The notes beneath the pieces were generated by a model. It did no database searches, was not told the DNA's origin, and saw only the letters and a list, made by a program, of their open reading frames with translations. A program made the position numbers and the translations under genes. 64,000 bases of DNA from Casuarius casuarius (Eukaryota; Chordata; Aves; Casuariiformes; Casuariidae). Positions 26,706-38,568 of this stretch are shown in pieces (position 1 is the first letter of the stretch; each line of letters opens with the position of its first letter). The DNA lies in NCBI GenBank assembly GCA_003342895.1, contig PTFA01000081.1, positions 248,001 to 312,000 of the forward strand. Reading direction: 5' to 3'.

Positions 26706-27107
26706 TCATATACAGGCCAGATGTTCACTCTTTCTTAGGCCAGCTTAAGGCTAGAACAAACCTTTTCAACGAGGGTTTATCAGAGTTTCTAAATTACATA
26801 CTGGGAAGAAATTTAATTGGTTTAATTAAGAAAGTTTATTTCATGGTAATTCAGTTTTGTTATGCTGCAAGACTTAATGTGTCCTCTGGTAGAAGTGATT
26901 TGTTATAAATATTCATAGCAACCCTCTTCCCACCCAAGCCAAAAAAAAATTATTAAAGTGTAAGGCTGCAAATAAAAAAAAAAACCTTCAAAAGACTTCA
27001 TAAGTGATCAAACCTTATCACAGTAGCATCCATGCTTATTTAAGTCAGGATAATTGTAATTTGTATAGTCCTGCACACTGCTCACTGATTCTCTCTATTT
27101 TCAACAG

Positions 27108-27126
27108 GACTGTCAAAAGCAACAAG
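27108..27126 (+). other. Candidate 19-nt microexon (unproven)
   Basis: TTCTCTCTATTTTCAACAG at 27089-27107 is a good acceptor with a CTCAC branch-point-like motif about 25 nt upstream (27080-27086 region). Nineteen bases later, CAACAAG is followed by GTGAGG, a good donor. Both splice-site-like signals flank a sequence of only 19 nt. The length is not a multiple of three, so inclusion would shift a reading frame. No neighbouring exon is identified; this may be coincidence. Confidence 0.15.
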
Positions 27127-27982
27127 GTGAGGTCTTGACTTCTTTTCTCCCCGTGAAGTCTTAGTCATTGATTTTCTCGCCCAATTGTTGCAGGTTGCTG
27201 AAGGTTTTTTTCACAAATTATTGTAAGAAACAAACCATTTTACTTGTTATTATTCAGAACAGAAATACTTTAAGGCTAATTTAATGTGTTTGAAGTGGGC
27301 CATGCTTGATTAAGATGCCTAACAATGCACATTACTGCACCACACCTACAGGGTCAGAAAAGCACTGTAAACTACTGAGTCCATTCTACCTTTTAAGGCC
27401 ATGATTTAATCCTTCAGACTTAACAGACTCCATGACTTAGCTAAAAATCCAAGTTCATAGGCATCAGTCACTAGCATAATAGGCCTGCAGGTCAGGCGAG
27501 ACAACAGGAGGAAAACTAATGTTGATTCAGTTAGATTCTTTTGAGACACAGGCATCCTTCACACTGTTCTTTTTTTGCCCCTCATCACTAATCATTACCA
27601 AAGAGAGGAAACTGTGAGAAAAGTTCATATGTTGAATGTATAGCTCTCCAGCTGCAGCACAGATCTATATGGATCAATAGTGAGTTCATTCTTTCAGCAG
27701 CAAATTTAGCNCAGGCAAATGGTGCCAACTGACAGCCCTCAAGTCCTCTGTCTGTAACAGGTACTGCACGGGGAGAGCAGCACTACTGCTGCCTATCTTG
27801 TCTTATCAGTGTATCCTCAATCCCATCTGAACTGTAGGCAGGAGGTGATAGTCTGGCACTATAAATCATAGTTAGAAGGAAATCTGAGAGAACATACACC
27901 AGTTGTCATTGGACAAATCCCTCTATATTTGTTATCATCTGCATCAGCTTGTGTGTTACAGCAGTCCACAAACACCTCATTC

Positions 27983-28062
27983 AGGACTAACTCCATTTTG
28001 CTAGCTGCTGTTCAAACACAGGTGGAAACGGCATATCTCAAAAGAACAGGTAATCTAAAAAC
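27983..28062 (+). repeat. Ancient amniote repeat fossil (GCTGTACAAACACA type)
   Basis: AGGACTAACTCCATTTTGCT, AGCTGCTGTTCAAACACAGG and a degraded CTCAAAAGAACAGGTAATCTAA follow the order 'AGGACCCCATTGTGCTAGGCGCTGTACAAACACA...CCCCAAAGAGCTTACAATCTAA', a common sauropsid repeat segment linked to L3/CR1-type elements. The copy is old but its motif order is intact. Family name uncertain. Confidence 0.6.
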
Positions 28063-30582
28063 ATAAAAAGAAAATAGGGAGGAAGAGGCTTGCCAGAGCA
28101 TTGTGCACTGATGAGAATATAATGAAAGAGGGCAAATACCAAGTGGTCAGTTCTTCCTGTTATATTTAACACTATTTGAGTTGTTAATTACTATTATATA
28201 TATGTTTTTTTCCTCACAAAAAACAACTGAGTAGTACTCAAGGGTTTCCAAAAACCCTACATGTCAGTCAGAGCATGACTCTGTGAAAGTCATTTATTCT
28301 GTGGGTCTAAATGGAGATAGATGGATTTTTATTCTCATTATGCTAATTTGCAAAGGTTTCCTTAAGGCTTGTAAAACTGCAGTTCTCAGATACGACAAAA
28401 CATGCAGGTATCTTTTCAAACATTTCTTTTCAGATATTTTTATATTTCTGGGACATTCTGCAATGCAAAAATATCATGATTATTTACTAAGATCCACAGT
28501 GATAACTGAGTTCAGGACTGAGCACAAAGAAGCAGAAAATACTTTGTGCTCCAAGTCTGTTTTGGCTTGTATAATTTGCAGCAGTCCAAGCACAACTCTC
28601 AATTATATATCTGAGGTGGGGGCTGATGTAGAGCTGGAGCATCCCATAACATAGAGAGACACTTTTACCCCCTATTTTCATCAATTTTAATCTGATTTCT
28701 GATGTAAAAAAGGATGGTAGGTAGGAATTATAGTACCAGTATCATCCAAAGGGGTTATTTTTATATTGATCAGGTAAATCAGCTTTGCAGGAAAGCATCC
28801 GGGCCTCGTATTTATAGCCAAAAGAGACTCAGAATAAAAGTAAGAACAATTGTATTTTAAAGGGTGTGTGTGTTTCTTTTCTCTCTGCTATTACTACACT
28901 ATACAGAACAGTTTATCAGCCAGTCCCTAGAAAAGCTGCAGTGCTTGCTGGAACCCATGACTGAAAAACACTCGAGCAGACAGATCAACTTTTTCCCAAC
29001 TAGTTAAATTAGGAAAGTGATGAGTCTCCCTAGGTTACTAAAACCCATCTTGACAACACCTTTCTGCCAAACCATAGCAAAAACCAAATCCACTTACACA
29101 AAAGATGGAACTGATCCAAATAATATTTTCTTTTCACTTCTCGTGTTTATATTGGTGTTTTAGGCAAGAAGAAGGTAGAATTAACATCTTTTAAAACTGC
29201 AAGTGGCACATATCAGAATAAGTAGCTTTATCCATCTAATCTTCTTATATCAAAACAAAGAATGATAAAAACAATGACGTTGAGTCTTATTGTCAGGGAC
29301 TGGAAGAATCAGGACAGGGATATGCAGCTGACACTACAGCTAGGGAAGAAACAATCTACCTTCTTAGTTGGCCTACCAGAGCGTGGTGAAGGGTAGGAAA
29401 GTGTACTTTTCTTCCACAAACAAGATGTGCCAGCCTGTCAGAGCACTGCAGACAATAGATGAGTATCTGACTACTTACTCCCTGTCTGAATCTGATCTTC
29501 TCCACCTCACGGTGACAGCTCGCTCTCTCAGTTTACCGTATGCTCATTCCCATAATGGCTTATGACAATGCAGTAATCCATGACTAGCTGCATAGATACA
29601 TATTTATGCCTGCTATTGACAGAAATTGAATCCATTTTTCAAAATCCACAACATAGCTTCATACAACCTGAGCTAACGGAGAACTGTCAAACTACAGTAA
29701 ACTGCATAGTTTTGAGGACTAACTAATGAAAGGAGAGACGTTATGCAATAAAAGCATCCCACACTCAAAAAAAAAAGAAAAAAAAAAAAGAAAAAGGTAA
29801 AATTGATGGTCTCCAAAGAGCATAGTCTGACACACAGGCATCAACCAGATATGCTGTCCTCCGGGGTTCCCAGAGTCACTCCAAGTGCAGTTTTTAATCA
29901 CTTACTCACATTTCTAAGACTCCAGGAAGTAAAACTATAAGGAGGACTTAACTGCTAGAAATCTCATATTTTTGGATGAGGTGGGAATTTCACTGAAAGA
30001 GATGTGATAAAGGAGGTGTGGGGATGTAATAGGGAGAGAAATTCTAACATAAAGCTATGGGGAGCTTTTTAATGGATAAAAAAATTATACAACAGATAGA
30101 GGAAGAGCTATCAGGGTGACAGGAAAAGGTAAAGGCTTTTAACTTGAGTATCATGTGCAAAGAGGATGTGCCCATCAGGAGCGAAGTATTCCAGAAGACA
30201 GAGGAGATCACTTCTGCCATGAATTTTTGAATACAGCAGAGAGGAATGAGCTACGTGCCAAGATGGCCAGAAAGAAATTCATAGAAGTCTAGCCTTAGTC
30301 GCCTGTACATGGCACCAGGAGGAACAGCTAGACTACAAAAATCTTTTGTTTTCATTTTAGACAAACTTAGTTTTTCTCAGATAATACCCACTTGAATACC
30401 TATAGCTTAATTTACTTAATTCACCTGTCCTCCCATCAGTTAAGTCATTGTTGTAAAAATTTACTGTTAATACTTTCTATTCTTTTAGAGTATAACTTTT
30501 TTATGAATCACTGCAAGTGTGGTATCCTCTGCCTACAATTCACCCGCAGATGTATCTGGGAACAAAAAAAAAATATTTTTTT
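28063..30582. other. Gene-free AT-rich stretch
   Basis: No gene or clear repeat. An impure A-rich run lies at 29767-29797. ORF 28283-28654 plus (123 codons) has no domain and no signal peptide or membrane pattern that stands out. Left uncalled. Confidence 0.55.
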
Positions 30583-30620
30583 TATATATATATGTATATA
30601 TATGTATATATATGTATATA
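30583..30620. repeat. (TATATATATG)n microsatellite
   Basis: About three and a half units of a 10-base TATATATATG motif follow an A run and a T run. Alternating purine-pyrimidine DNA, likely to be length-variable. Confidence 0.9.
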
Positions 30621-31584
30621 AAAGAAGTCATTGTAAGATTTTCCTATACTAGCACTATTGCTTTCAAATGGAATTTGGTATAATATACTGTTTTGGCTAT
30701 GCATTCTGTCACTCTGAGTAGAGACACCATTCAACCACAAATTATCTCTGCTTCTCATTACTAATATTCATTCACTGCATGCATTCCATGCGGGAACTAC
30801 ACCTTAAAGCAACATCAGTTCTGTGTGAAATTAGAAACTGAAGACTGTTTCATTAGCCACTTTTTTATTTGATGCAGACAGTGCATGGTTTTTAGACTTA
30901 AGTTCATAACCTGCTCATAAGCAGTATTTTTTCAGTTCACTTGCTTCTGTGGAAAAAAACCAAACCAATTAAGAATGCTAAAATTGCCATTTCATTTTCA
31001 CTAAGGAAAGAGAGAGAGATTCTGCTAAACTGACAATAAAGAAAAAATGTCTGACTACAGGAATTATCCAATTTGACTAGATAGGTCATTTCATTAAATA
31101 AAGAGTAGCAACATTTCCAATCAGACTAAACTCTGCTTTCTCACCTATAAATTACCATTTTTATCTCTCTAAATCTTCTCTAATTCACTGTTGCTTTTCT
31201 TCAATTTTGCCACAAACTACACAAAACACAAAGTGTTTTGAAACACTACCATCAACCACATCAAAAGCAATTTTAAACATAGGAGGAATTAATTTTGGAA
31301 TAAACTGCACACGGATCATTTTCCCCATTTTCCCCCCAACTGCTACATTTTAACCACAAATGTGCTAAACTAGAGTGACAGTGTGTCACTGGTAACGGAG
31401 TAGGCCTCATGGGAGATTGTCTCCAAGTCAGGTAAAACTTTGCCCAGTGGACTTCTCCCCAAGCACAAAGAACAACCAATACAAGAAGTTCTTCACCACA
31501 CAGAGATTAAGATGAACACTGTCCCAGAGGAGCTTGCTGAAGGACCCCAAACTGTAAGATGGTGCAAAGTAAGGTGGGAGGGAA
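30621..31584. other. Gene-free AT-rich stretch
   Basis: No gene or repeat recognised. It leads into the microsatellite cluster that follows. Confidence 0.55.
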
Positions 31585-31790
31585 AAGAAAGAAAAAAAAA
31601 AAAAAAAAAAAAAAAGGACACATCAACAAGAAAAGCCCAATGTCCAGAAAGAAACATTAAGAATAAATGTGTGTGTGTATGCGCGCAAGTGTGTGTGTGT
31701 GTGTGTGTGTATTTTGGCGAATGAATATACATACGTACTTACATACATACACAGGTGTATATACATATATATGCATATATGTATGACAGA
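31585..31790. repeat. Compound microsatellite cluster
   Basis: Three simple repeats sit within 200 bp: a run of 24 A at 31592-31615, an interrupted (GT)n at 31669-31710 with a GCGCGC centre, and an (ATAC)n/(AT)n tract at about 31720-31785. The last contains a perfect inverted repeat with 10-bp arms, ATACATATAT and ATATATGTAT, at 31761-31784. ORFs that cross it on both strands are artefacts of repeat translation. Confidence 0.9.
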
Positions 31791-33426
31791 TATGCAAGTT
31801 ACAGTTCCTTTATGAAGTCTGAACTTATGGGACTGAAAACTTATGCAGACATTGACCTTGATAGCACTGGGACCCTGGCACCAAATACCAGACACAGGTC
31901 ACTGCTGTCATTTCTTCAGATATATTTCTATCTTGTTAGCTGTCTCAGAGGAAATTAAGATTGGTTAAGCTAAAGCTGAGAGAAGGGTCTTTTTGGTTCA
32001 GGTCCCTGTCTATGAAACTTCCTGTGTTCAGTAGAACTCTTCTTTGTCCATCTTCAAAGCTCAGGCTGAGACCTCTCTATCAGGTCATCTCATATTTGAC
32101 CATTTTGCCTGCCCTCCCTTTTCCACTTCTCCTTTTGGCTATTTCTCTCTCATCCTCCTTGGTAAGAATTGCTGCTCTCACCTAGGCATTGAGTCCTTTT
32201 CTTTTCTGAGACACTACTTCTACATCTGTGCAGTGTCCCAGATGTAGACAACCAGTGCTCTAGACAATAACAAAATAAAGAACTTCAAGATTTCACCAAG
32301 AAAGCATATCGCAGAGGCTTCCAGCAGAACACAGACGTAGCACAACACTCCACTTATTCTTTAACAACATTTAGAAAATAATCCAGAAATAAGTCAGACT
32401 CACACTGTTACAGCACTGGCTAAATTCTGCCTCATACCACTGTCAGAGACATTAACCATCACTCTCAAATTACTCTCAAGGGTTCATGTCTGTTTATGCT
32501 CACTAAAGAAAGCAAATAAGTCCACTGGTAGTCTGCTTTGTGATTCTGAACAACTTGCTCTAGCAAAACTTCCATCAGAGGACTCAGAGTCCTCTTTGGT
32601 CCAAAAAGCACAACCATGCAATGAAGGTGGCAGGTTTCTCTAGAAAGCTCAGAAAGCCTTTTTCCCTCACTCCAGAAACTACTCAGACAGAATATCACTA
32701 CAATTTACCTCTTTGTTGCAACAAATTGGTTCCCACATATGGGTGAATATAATTTTCAGCTTCTCAAAGAACTATACAAAGAGCATGTCACTTACTTAAT
32801 TTATGCAGCACCTTTAAAAGACCAAGAGTAGACCTCTGTGCTAATGAACTATATTCAAATCAAAGGAGACACTGAGATGCATTTTCTCTGAGTTAACTAA
32901 CTTGTGCACGTGCTTTTTCTTTCACACAATGAAGTTGCTACCTGTCCCAGAGCAGCTAGGTACTTATAAATAGCACCCCGATTCTTATCTTGTAGATCTA
33001 AGCATGCTATTGAACTGACCTCGGTATTCCCAGTCTCACTTAGTACAGGTCTTATTCACTTACTTCTTCCAGGTATGTGAGCATGCTGATCAGCTTAATC
33101 ACTAATACAATAGATCATACACAGGGCACAGTCCATCATGTGGGAACATTTTTTAAAAAAAAATTATTTTACCTATTAAGGGTCATTTCCTAAGGCTAAG
33201 AAGCTGCTCAGGCACTCTCTTGGCAGATCAAAAGTCTATTTACCCTTCAGCAAGGAATCATTTTTCTCTGTTCTCTAATCTCCTCAATATTATATGATTT
33301 AACTGATATTAAGCAACAGTTTTTGCATCTTTTGCCATTGGCTCAGTTTTCTTGCAGATATGATGAAATCCAGGAAATCAGTATTTTTTTTTCTATCTTA
33401 GTCTTATTTTCATTTGAATGGCAGAT
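31791..33426. other. Gene-free stretch
   Basis: A pyrimidine-rich part at about 32085-32215 gives two overlapping Ser/Leu/Phe-rich ORFs that are not credible as genes. No repeat family was recognised. Confidence 0.55.
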
Positions 33427-33474
33427 CATATGTAGATTGTATTCCAAGATTGTATGTAGATTGAAATCCAAGGT
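33427..33474 (+). repeat. Imperfect 24-bp tandem duplication
   Basis: CATATGTAGATTGTATTCCAAG is followed at once by TGTATGTAGATTGAAATCCAAG. The two units differ at a few positions. A small local duplication. Confidence 0.75.
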
Positions 33475-33760
33475 TTCCGTAATGTTGTCATATACATATA
33501 CACATAAATAACATCCTTTATGAGCAGTACTAATAATATGCTGTCTTCAAGCAGGCTACTGTACCATTTTAGTGATGCACATTTTAATTTGTCAAATTGT
33601 AATGAACCTTTTCCCATTTGCTTTTTTCTGTGAACAGATCGGGCTGAATTCCTGTCCAAGATCAATGCTTAATCCATGGCTAGATCATGGATGGTCATTT
33701 GCTTATCCAAACCATTAGAAAGAGCTACAGGTATTGGTGTGCTGGAGGGAGCATTAGGAG

Positions 33761-33862
33761 AGGCAGGTTCTTTCCTGACCTTGGACTCTGACTTACCATG
33801 ATCTTTGACAAATAATCACAATGTGCCTTGGTTTCCCAGTCTGTAAAATGCAGCTATCTGCA
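33761..33862 (-). repeat. Ancient MIR/CR1-tail-like repeat fossil
   Basis: In plus-strand order: CTGACCTTGGACTCTGACTT, CTTTGACAAATAATCAC, TGTGCCTTGGTTTCCCAGTC and TGTAAAATGCAGCTA. These correspond to 'GACCTTGGGCAAATCAC...TGTGCCTCAGTTTCCCCATCTGTAAAATGGGGATAA', the reverse strand of the MIR-like tail. The copy therefore lies on the minus strand. Confidence 0.7.
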
Positions 33863-34689
33863 TCCACTCCTTCACACCAGCATTTTCACTGCAGGACTGA
33901 AGCCGGGGTTCTCTCTTGGATTTTTGTATAGTAGAGCATGTTAGTTCTACATTTCTTTTGACTACAGTGTGAAACTGTTTAATTCACATGGGATCTAACA
34001 GGATGTGAGATAGAAGCTGAATTATCTTTCAAATATCATTCAGTATTACAAACAACAGCACTGGGCTCTTGAAAATTATTACATTTAAACAATGTCAGTG
34101 AAAAATACGGAGCCAGAATTTGCCTTCTTGCTTGGATGCAGGACATGACTCAGTGCAATGATACCTGACATTACAGGTCAAATTGAAAACAAATTTGCTG
34201 ATGGAGCCATAATTTGCAGAAGACTTAAAAAACATTTTGAAACTTCAATTGCGTAAACATTTCAAATCACACAAAGAGGGAGAGGCAAAGTTTTGGTTTT
34301 TTTTTTTTTAAGTCATTAATAAATATCAGTTGACATCCCTGCAATCTGACAGAAATGTATCTTCTCTACTTCTGTACTTGAACAGGGCTTTTGCAAGGTA
34401 CCCGGTCCCCTGAATAAACAAATTTTATTTCATGGCCATGGCAGCTATCAGACATATCATTCCCACCTTTACTTTCCATCACTGGAGCGATACATAGATG
34501 AAATCAGAGAGAAGTCTACCTAAATAAAACCCTTCACACATAGAATAAGTAAAATAACAACAAAAAAATTGGTATCAGAATTGTGTTAAGCACCACCTAC
34601 AATACATCTAACAAGCCACTTAAGTGGCAAGCTTCCCGCCCCACCTTTAAGTGGAACAGTTTGTTCCAAGTGTTAAAGGAAAGGACTGA

Positions 34690-34850
34690 GAATGCAGTCC
34701 TACTTGTTCTATTCCTAGTTCTGTCATTGCCTGTACAAGTTACGTGACTTTGTCCTTAACATTCAGTCTTCTTTGTCCGCTCCGCATTGACAGATCCATG
34801 TTAGCCATGTGCAGTAAGCCTATGTAGATTATACCTAATTTCCAGAGATA
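34690..34850 (-). repeat. Ancient MIR/CR1-tail-like repeat fossil
   Basis: TTCTATTCCTAGTTCTGTCA, TGCCTGTACAAGTTACGTGA and CTTTGTCCTTAACATTCAGTC follow the minus-strand order of the same family ('TTCTATTCCCAGCTCTGCCACTGACCTGCTGTGTGACCTTGGGCAAGTCAC'). More eroded towards its right end. Lies within 1 kb of a second copy in the same orientation. Confidence 0.6.
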
Positions 34851-36365
34851 ACATGAATTAATTATCATTCATGTCTTGATAATTTTTATAAACCGTTCTG
34901 TAAGTACAAAGGCATTCAGTTCATTATGTAAAAACAGAAAACCTAGCGGATTTCAGTGTTTCATACAGCAAAGAAGTGGATAAAACACGACAATGGGAAA
35001 GTATAAATTTGGGGCTTTTGGTCCTGATCTACAGGCAACCAAATTAAAGAAGAATTTTCAGACTGTGACTTGATCTATCATAGACAGAAACTGACTCATG
35101 TTAGGTTTATTTAAAACAATGTCTGCTGTATGATATCAGAAGGCTCAATGTCTTACTGCAATTTGGTTTCTGTTTGCTTCCTTTATTTTTGAATATTTTA
35201 TACACACTACTCAGAGATAACTTGTTTAATTTCCTGTTTGTTGTCAAATTTTATTCTATATACTTCATAAAGAGCAGTTTCACCTTTGGTTAAAAAAAAA
35301 AAAAAAAAAAAGACATCTTGTTCTCCTGTGTTGGTTTTGCTCAGGTACTAATATCTTTGCTCAGGGCTGTGAACCTTCCCCCCTCATCTCTTCTGACCTA
35401 AAACTAGCTATAGTTTTCTGTAAAGGGATTTGAGATGTTAAGCCTTTGTTTTATAGATATCTACTCCTTTGATTTGAAATACCTTTTTGACTGTAGTAGT
35501 ATTCAGTGGAATATTTTAGTCTGTATTGTTAATTTTTTTCTCTCATCATACTGCTTATGAAATTTAGTCTGCCCTGTGGTTCAGTATCCAGACAAAGGCC
35601 TTCTACACTTCTCATTTGCTGAAGCATACTATGATTTTGCATTTTACAGTAGAATCATTCTCTCTCTTTAGTTTTCTTCTACTTTCCAAATTTCCTTAAG
35701 CATCACTGAAAGAATGAAAACTCAGCACTGACATCCATCCTACTGAAAAAATCTAGCCTAAGTTGCTTCTCAGTAGAACCATAGGCAGATTGTTTGCCTG
35801 TCAGGCAGCAAAAGTATATCATTCAGAGCATATTTGTATCCATTTCCAAAAAGCAGCTTGCAAATATTTCCAAGTGCAATAAATTTCTTGTGCTCCAATG
35901 TATTTATGGAAGTGGGTAATCAGCACTCGATTTTAAACAAGCTCTTTTTAATTTCATGTCTTCCCCAATTTTATTCCAGCCTGTGCCAAAGAGGGAGCTA
36001 CCCCGAAGAGTATCATTTTGTCATGCTGCAGCTGTCAGTGACTCAGTGGTTTAAGGACTTGCTGACAGAGTGGGGGGTGGGTAAATAGTGCATTTCCCCC
36101 ATCCCCTTCCTTTTTTTTTTTTNAAAAGTCTTTATTTTAAATGCCACAAGGAATGCGTTAAAATTACTGAAACTGAATAAAGATTATGAGATATGCCTCA
36201 ACTAGTTACAGCTAGGCCTTCTCCCATCACACTCCTTTCCTCAGATTGCTCCAGGATCATAAAATAAAGCTTCTCCATGCTTGCAGGGGACAGGACTGAG
36301 TTCACCAGAAGCAGCCGAAAGGGTCTGGAGCCAGTCAGCCAGTTGAAGCACTCTCCCTCTAGATT
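34851..36365. other. Gene-free AT-rich stretch
   Basis: Contains a run of 20 A at 35292-35311 and a T run that ends in an N at 36123. Nothing that looks coding or recognisable as a repeat family. Confidence 0.55.
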
Positions 36366-36905
36366 TCATGTCTTGACTGAATTTGTAGCTGAAAAACCAT
36401 GCCCTGCGCAGGCCAAGAACTCCGAGGCACAGCAGAACTGCAACAGTTCTGCTATGCAGAGTATCCTGTGAACATACAGGGCTCTGTATCCAAATTGGTG
36501 CTCTGCAGAGGGTCTTCCCATGGACACAGATAAGGGGTGGTTGTGAAGGCTACTACAAAACTCTCCGGAGAGAGAAAAAAGTGTCAGGTTCCTCAGGAGA
36601 TCGTGAGCTATGATACGGAGATGCACTGTGGGGTGACAGGAGCAAGTGTTCCTTCCTTCTCCACCCACACACCCAAGATCTGCACGAATCCTGTTCACTA
36701 ACCTGTACAGCTGACAAAGGCTTTCATTCCTAGCTTCAGGTCCCAAATTCACTGCAAGCAACGGGGATCTTTCCGCAGAGTTTGTCATATGTTGACTCAG
36801 GCCCGTGCATAAGGACAGAATTTCCTCCCGAGGAAGATGCCTGGGCCTGTGAAGGGAAACAGATTTCAAATGCAGACAAATGTAGAGTAGTAGGACTAGG
36901 AGCAA
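36366..36905 (-). other. Long open frame, probably chance
   Basis: A 179-codon minus-strand frame, the second longest in the window, in a GC-richer patch (about 36280-36900). The translation starts MLLVLLLYICLHL, which resembles a short hydrophobic leader, but the remainder is Leu/Ser/Cys/His-rich with no recognisable domain and no second supporting frame. A donor-like CTGTACAG|GTTAGTG is embedded in it on the minus strand near 36700. I treat it as a random ORF; a lineage-specific transcript cannot be excluded. Confidence 0.15.
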
Positions 36906-37702
36906 CTGCCCAAAACAAGAAGTCCATACTAAATGGAAAAACTGTGCAGTGTACAGTCAAAGGAAAGGATTTAAGGATAATTCCTAAAAGCCATAATCCA
37001 AGCATAGGGCTGCAGTTAAAGGGAAAAAAATAGAGAGAGAGAGGGAGTGGGGGGGAGGCAGAGGATATTAAAATGCATTCACAGTTAAGAAGAATACAAA
37101 TCATATAAGGATGTTATTGCTTTACAAAGTACTGACTAGACCCTCAGTGGAACATTCACCATTTGTCACTGATTCAAAGAGGAACATCTCATAGCAACTG
37201 CCCTAGAAATGGCAGCAGCACACAGCCAGGATAATGCAGAGGTAGGGAGGCAGAATGTGCTTGCCGTATTCTCAGACACCACTAGCACAAGCACAGCCAG
37301 TTATGTGTCTGCTTATACAGCAGATGAGCCTTACTTTTTCCTCTCAATTCTTCTAGCATCTAAAGTAATCAGGATTCCATCCAAGATAGAGAAAATAAGG
37401 GCTAGGACCTCTTGGGCTCTTTCTATGCCTGACTGAGATAAAAATAAAAGGAACAAGTGTGTGGAGCTAAGTGGCTTTTCCATTCTAACAATCTTCATGC
37501 CCTTGAAATTTAGTCTGAAATGGAGCAGCCTGCTATTTCCACATCAAAAATCAATACAATCAACAGGTTAAAACATTCTCAGTTACAATGAAAAACTATC
37601 TAGGGAAATAATACATGACACGTTAACAAACATCCGAAAACTTAAAGGCCATCAGAAAATAGCAAATCTCTTCACATGCCCAAGGCAATGACATGGCACA
37701 AT
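36906..37702. other. Gene-free stretch with a short purine-rich tract
   Basis: 37032-37065 is a purine-only run, AGAGAGAGAG then a block of seven G. Otherwise no feature is seen. Confidence 0.55.
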
Positions 37703-37835
37703 AGACGAGCGCCAGACAAAAACTCAGGGAGATAGGGTATCTATTCCCAGCTCTGCCAGTCATCCGCTCTATGACACTTAGTCACTTAACTGTCCTCTGC
37801 CATAATGAATTAATGGTGCTTCTTTACCTAAAGTG
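37703..37835 (-). repeat. Ancient MIR/CR1-tail-like repeat fossil
   Basis: The most complete minus-strand copy. GACGAGCGCCAGAC, ACTCAGGGAGATAGGG, TCTATTCCCAGCTCTGCCAG, CTCTATGACACTTAGTCACT and TAACTGTCCTCTGCCATAAT follow 'GGTTAGAGCGCCAGACTGGGACTCAGGAGACCTGGGTTCTATTCCCAGCTCTGCCACTG...GTGACCTTGGGCAAGTCACTTAACCTCTCTGTGCC'. It includes the boundary part upstream of TTCTATTCCC that other copies lack. Confidence 0.75.
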
Positions 37836-38515
37836 GCTCAAGATCTAGATATAGAAAGTATATTTCTCCTATAATGCAACAATTCTAACCTAGTTAAGCA
37901 TTCTTTAAACATCAGCAGTATAAGCATAATACAATAAGAAAATATCATTTTGTACAACACTACAGTAGAAAAGATCCTGCACAGATCCTACTTCTAACTT
38001 TAACTAATTCACCCAAATGATATTATGGAAAATATTGTGGACTTGTTGTAAAAGGCTAATTTTGATTCATGCAAAACAAAAAGGAAGCAGTTTTGCATGA
38101 ATGAGGTCTGCAGAATCAGAATGTACCCTTTTCCAATAAATTAAAAAAAAAAAATCCATGTTGCTTTTACTAATTTCATGTCAAAATATTGACAGTGGCC
38201 TAGTTTTAACTTCTTTCTAAATGACTATCCTCCCAGAGCATCCAGCTTCCTTAGAGATCCTGGCTGGTTCACAGCTCTCTATTTCTTCAACCACGTATCA
38301 ACCCCTTCTGACCACAGGAAGCAGGGGAAAGTTTTGCCCTCCTCCTGCCTTGAGATAATAATAAATAGTAGAGAATCATTTTATAAGCCTGTTTTTAACT
38401 CTTCATTCATTCGACCTCCCTTTCTTATGAAATGTGATGTCTGTTACGAGGCTGAGAATGACACTTTTTAAGAAGCCTGCTAAGGTATATATTATAAGCT
38501 CCAGGAGTTCCTTAC

Positions 38516-38568
38516 AAGTGTGTGTGCATGCGAGTGTGCGTGCATGTTTATAAATTTATATATATAAA
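38516..38568 (+). repeat. Impure (GT)n/(TGCA)n and (TA)n simple repeat
   Basis: AGTGTGTGTGCATGCGAGTGTGCGTGCATG runs into TTTATAAATTTATATATATA. Alternating purine-pyrimidine sequence, degraded. Confidence 0.8.

Noticed and set aside
36366..36905. 179-codon minus ORF with a hydrophobic start as a secreted protein gene
   Set aside because: Composition-driven, no domain, no cysteine pattern or cleavage context that convinces, and not backed by a promoter or splice structure.
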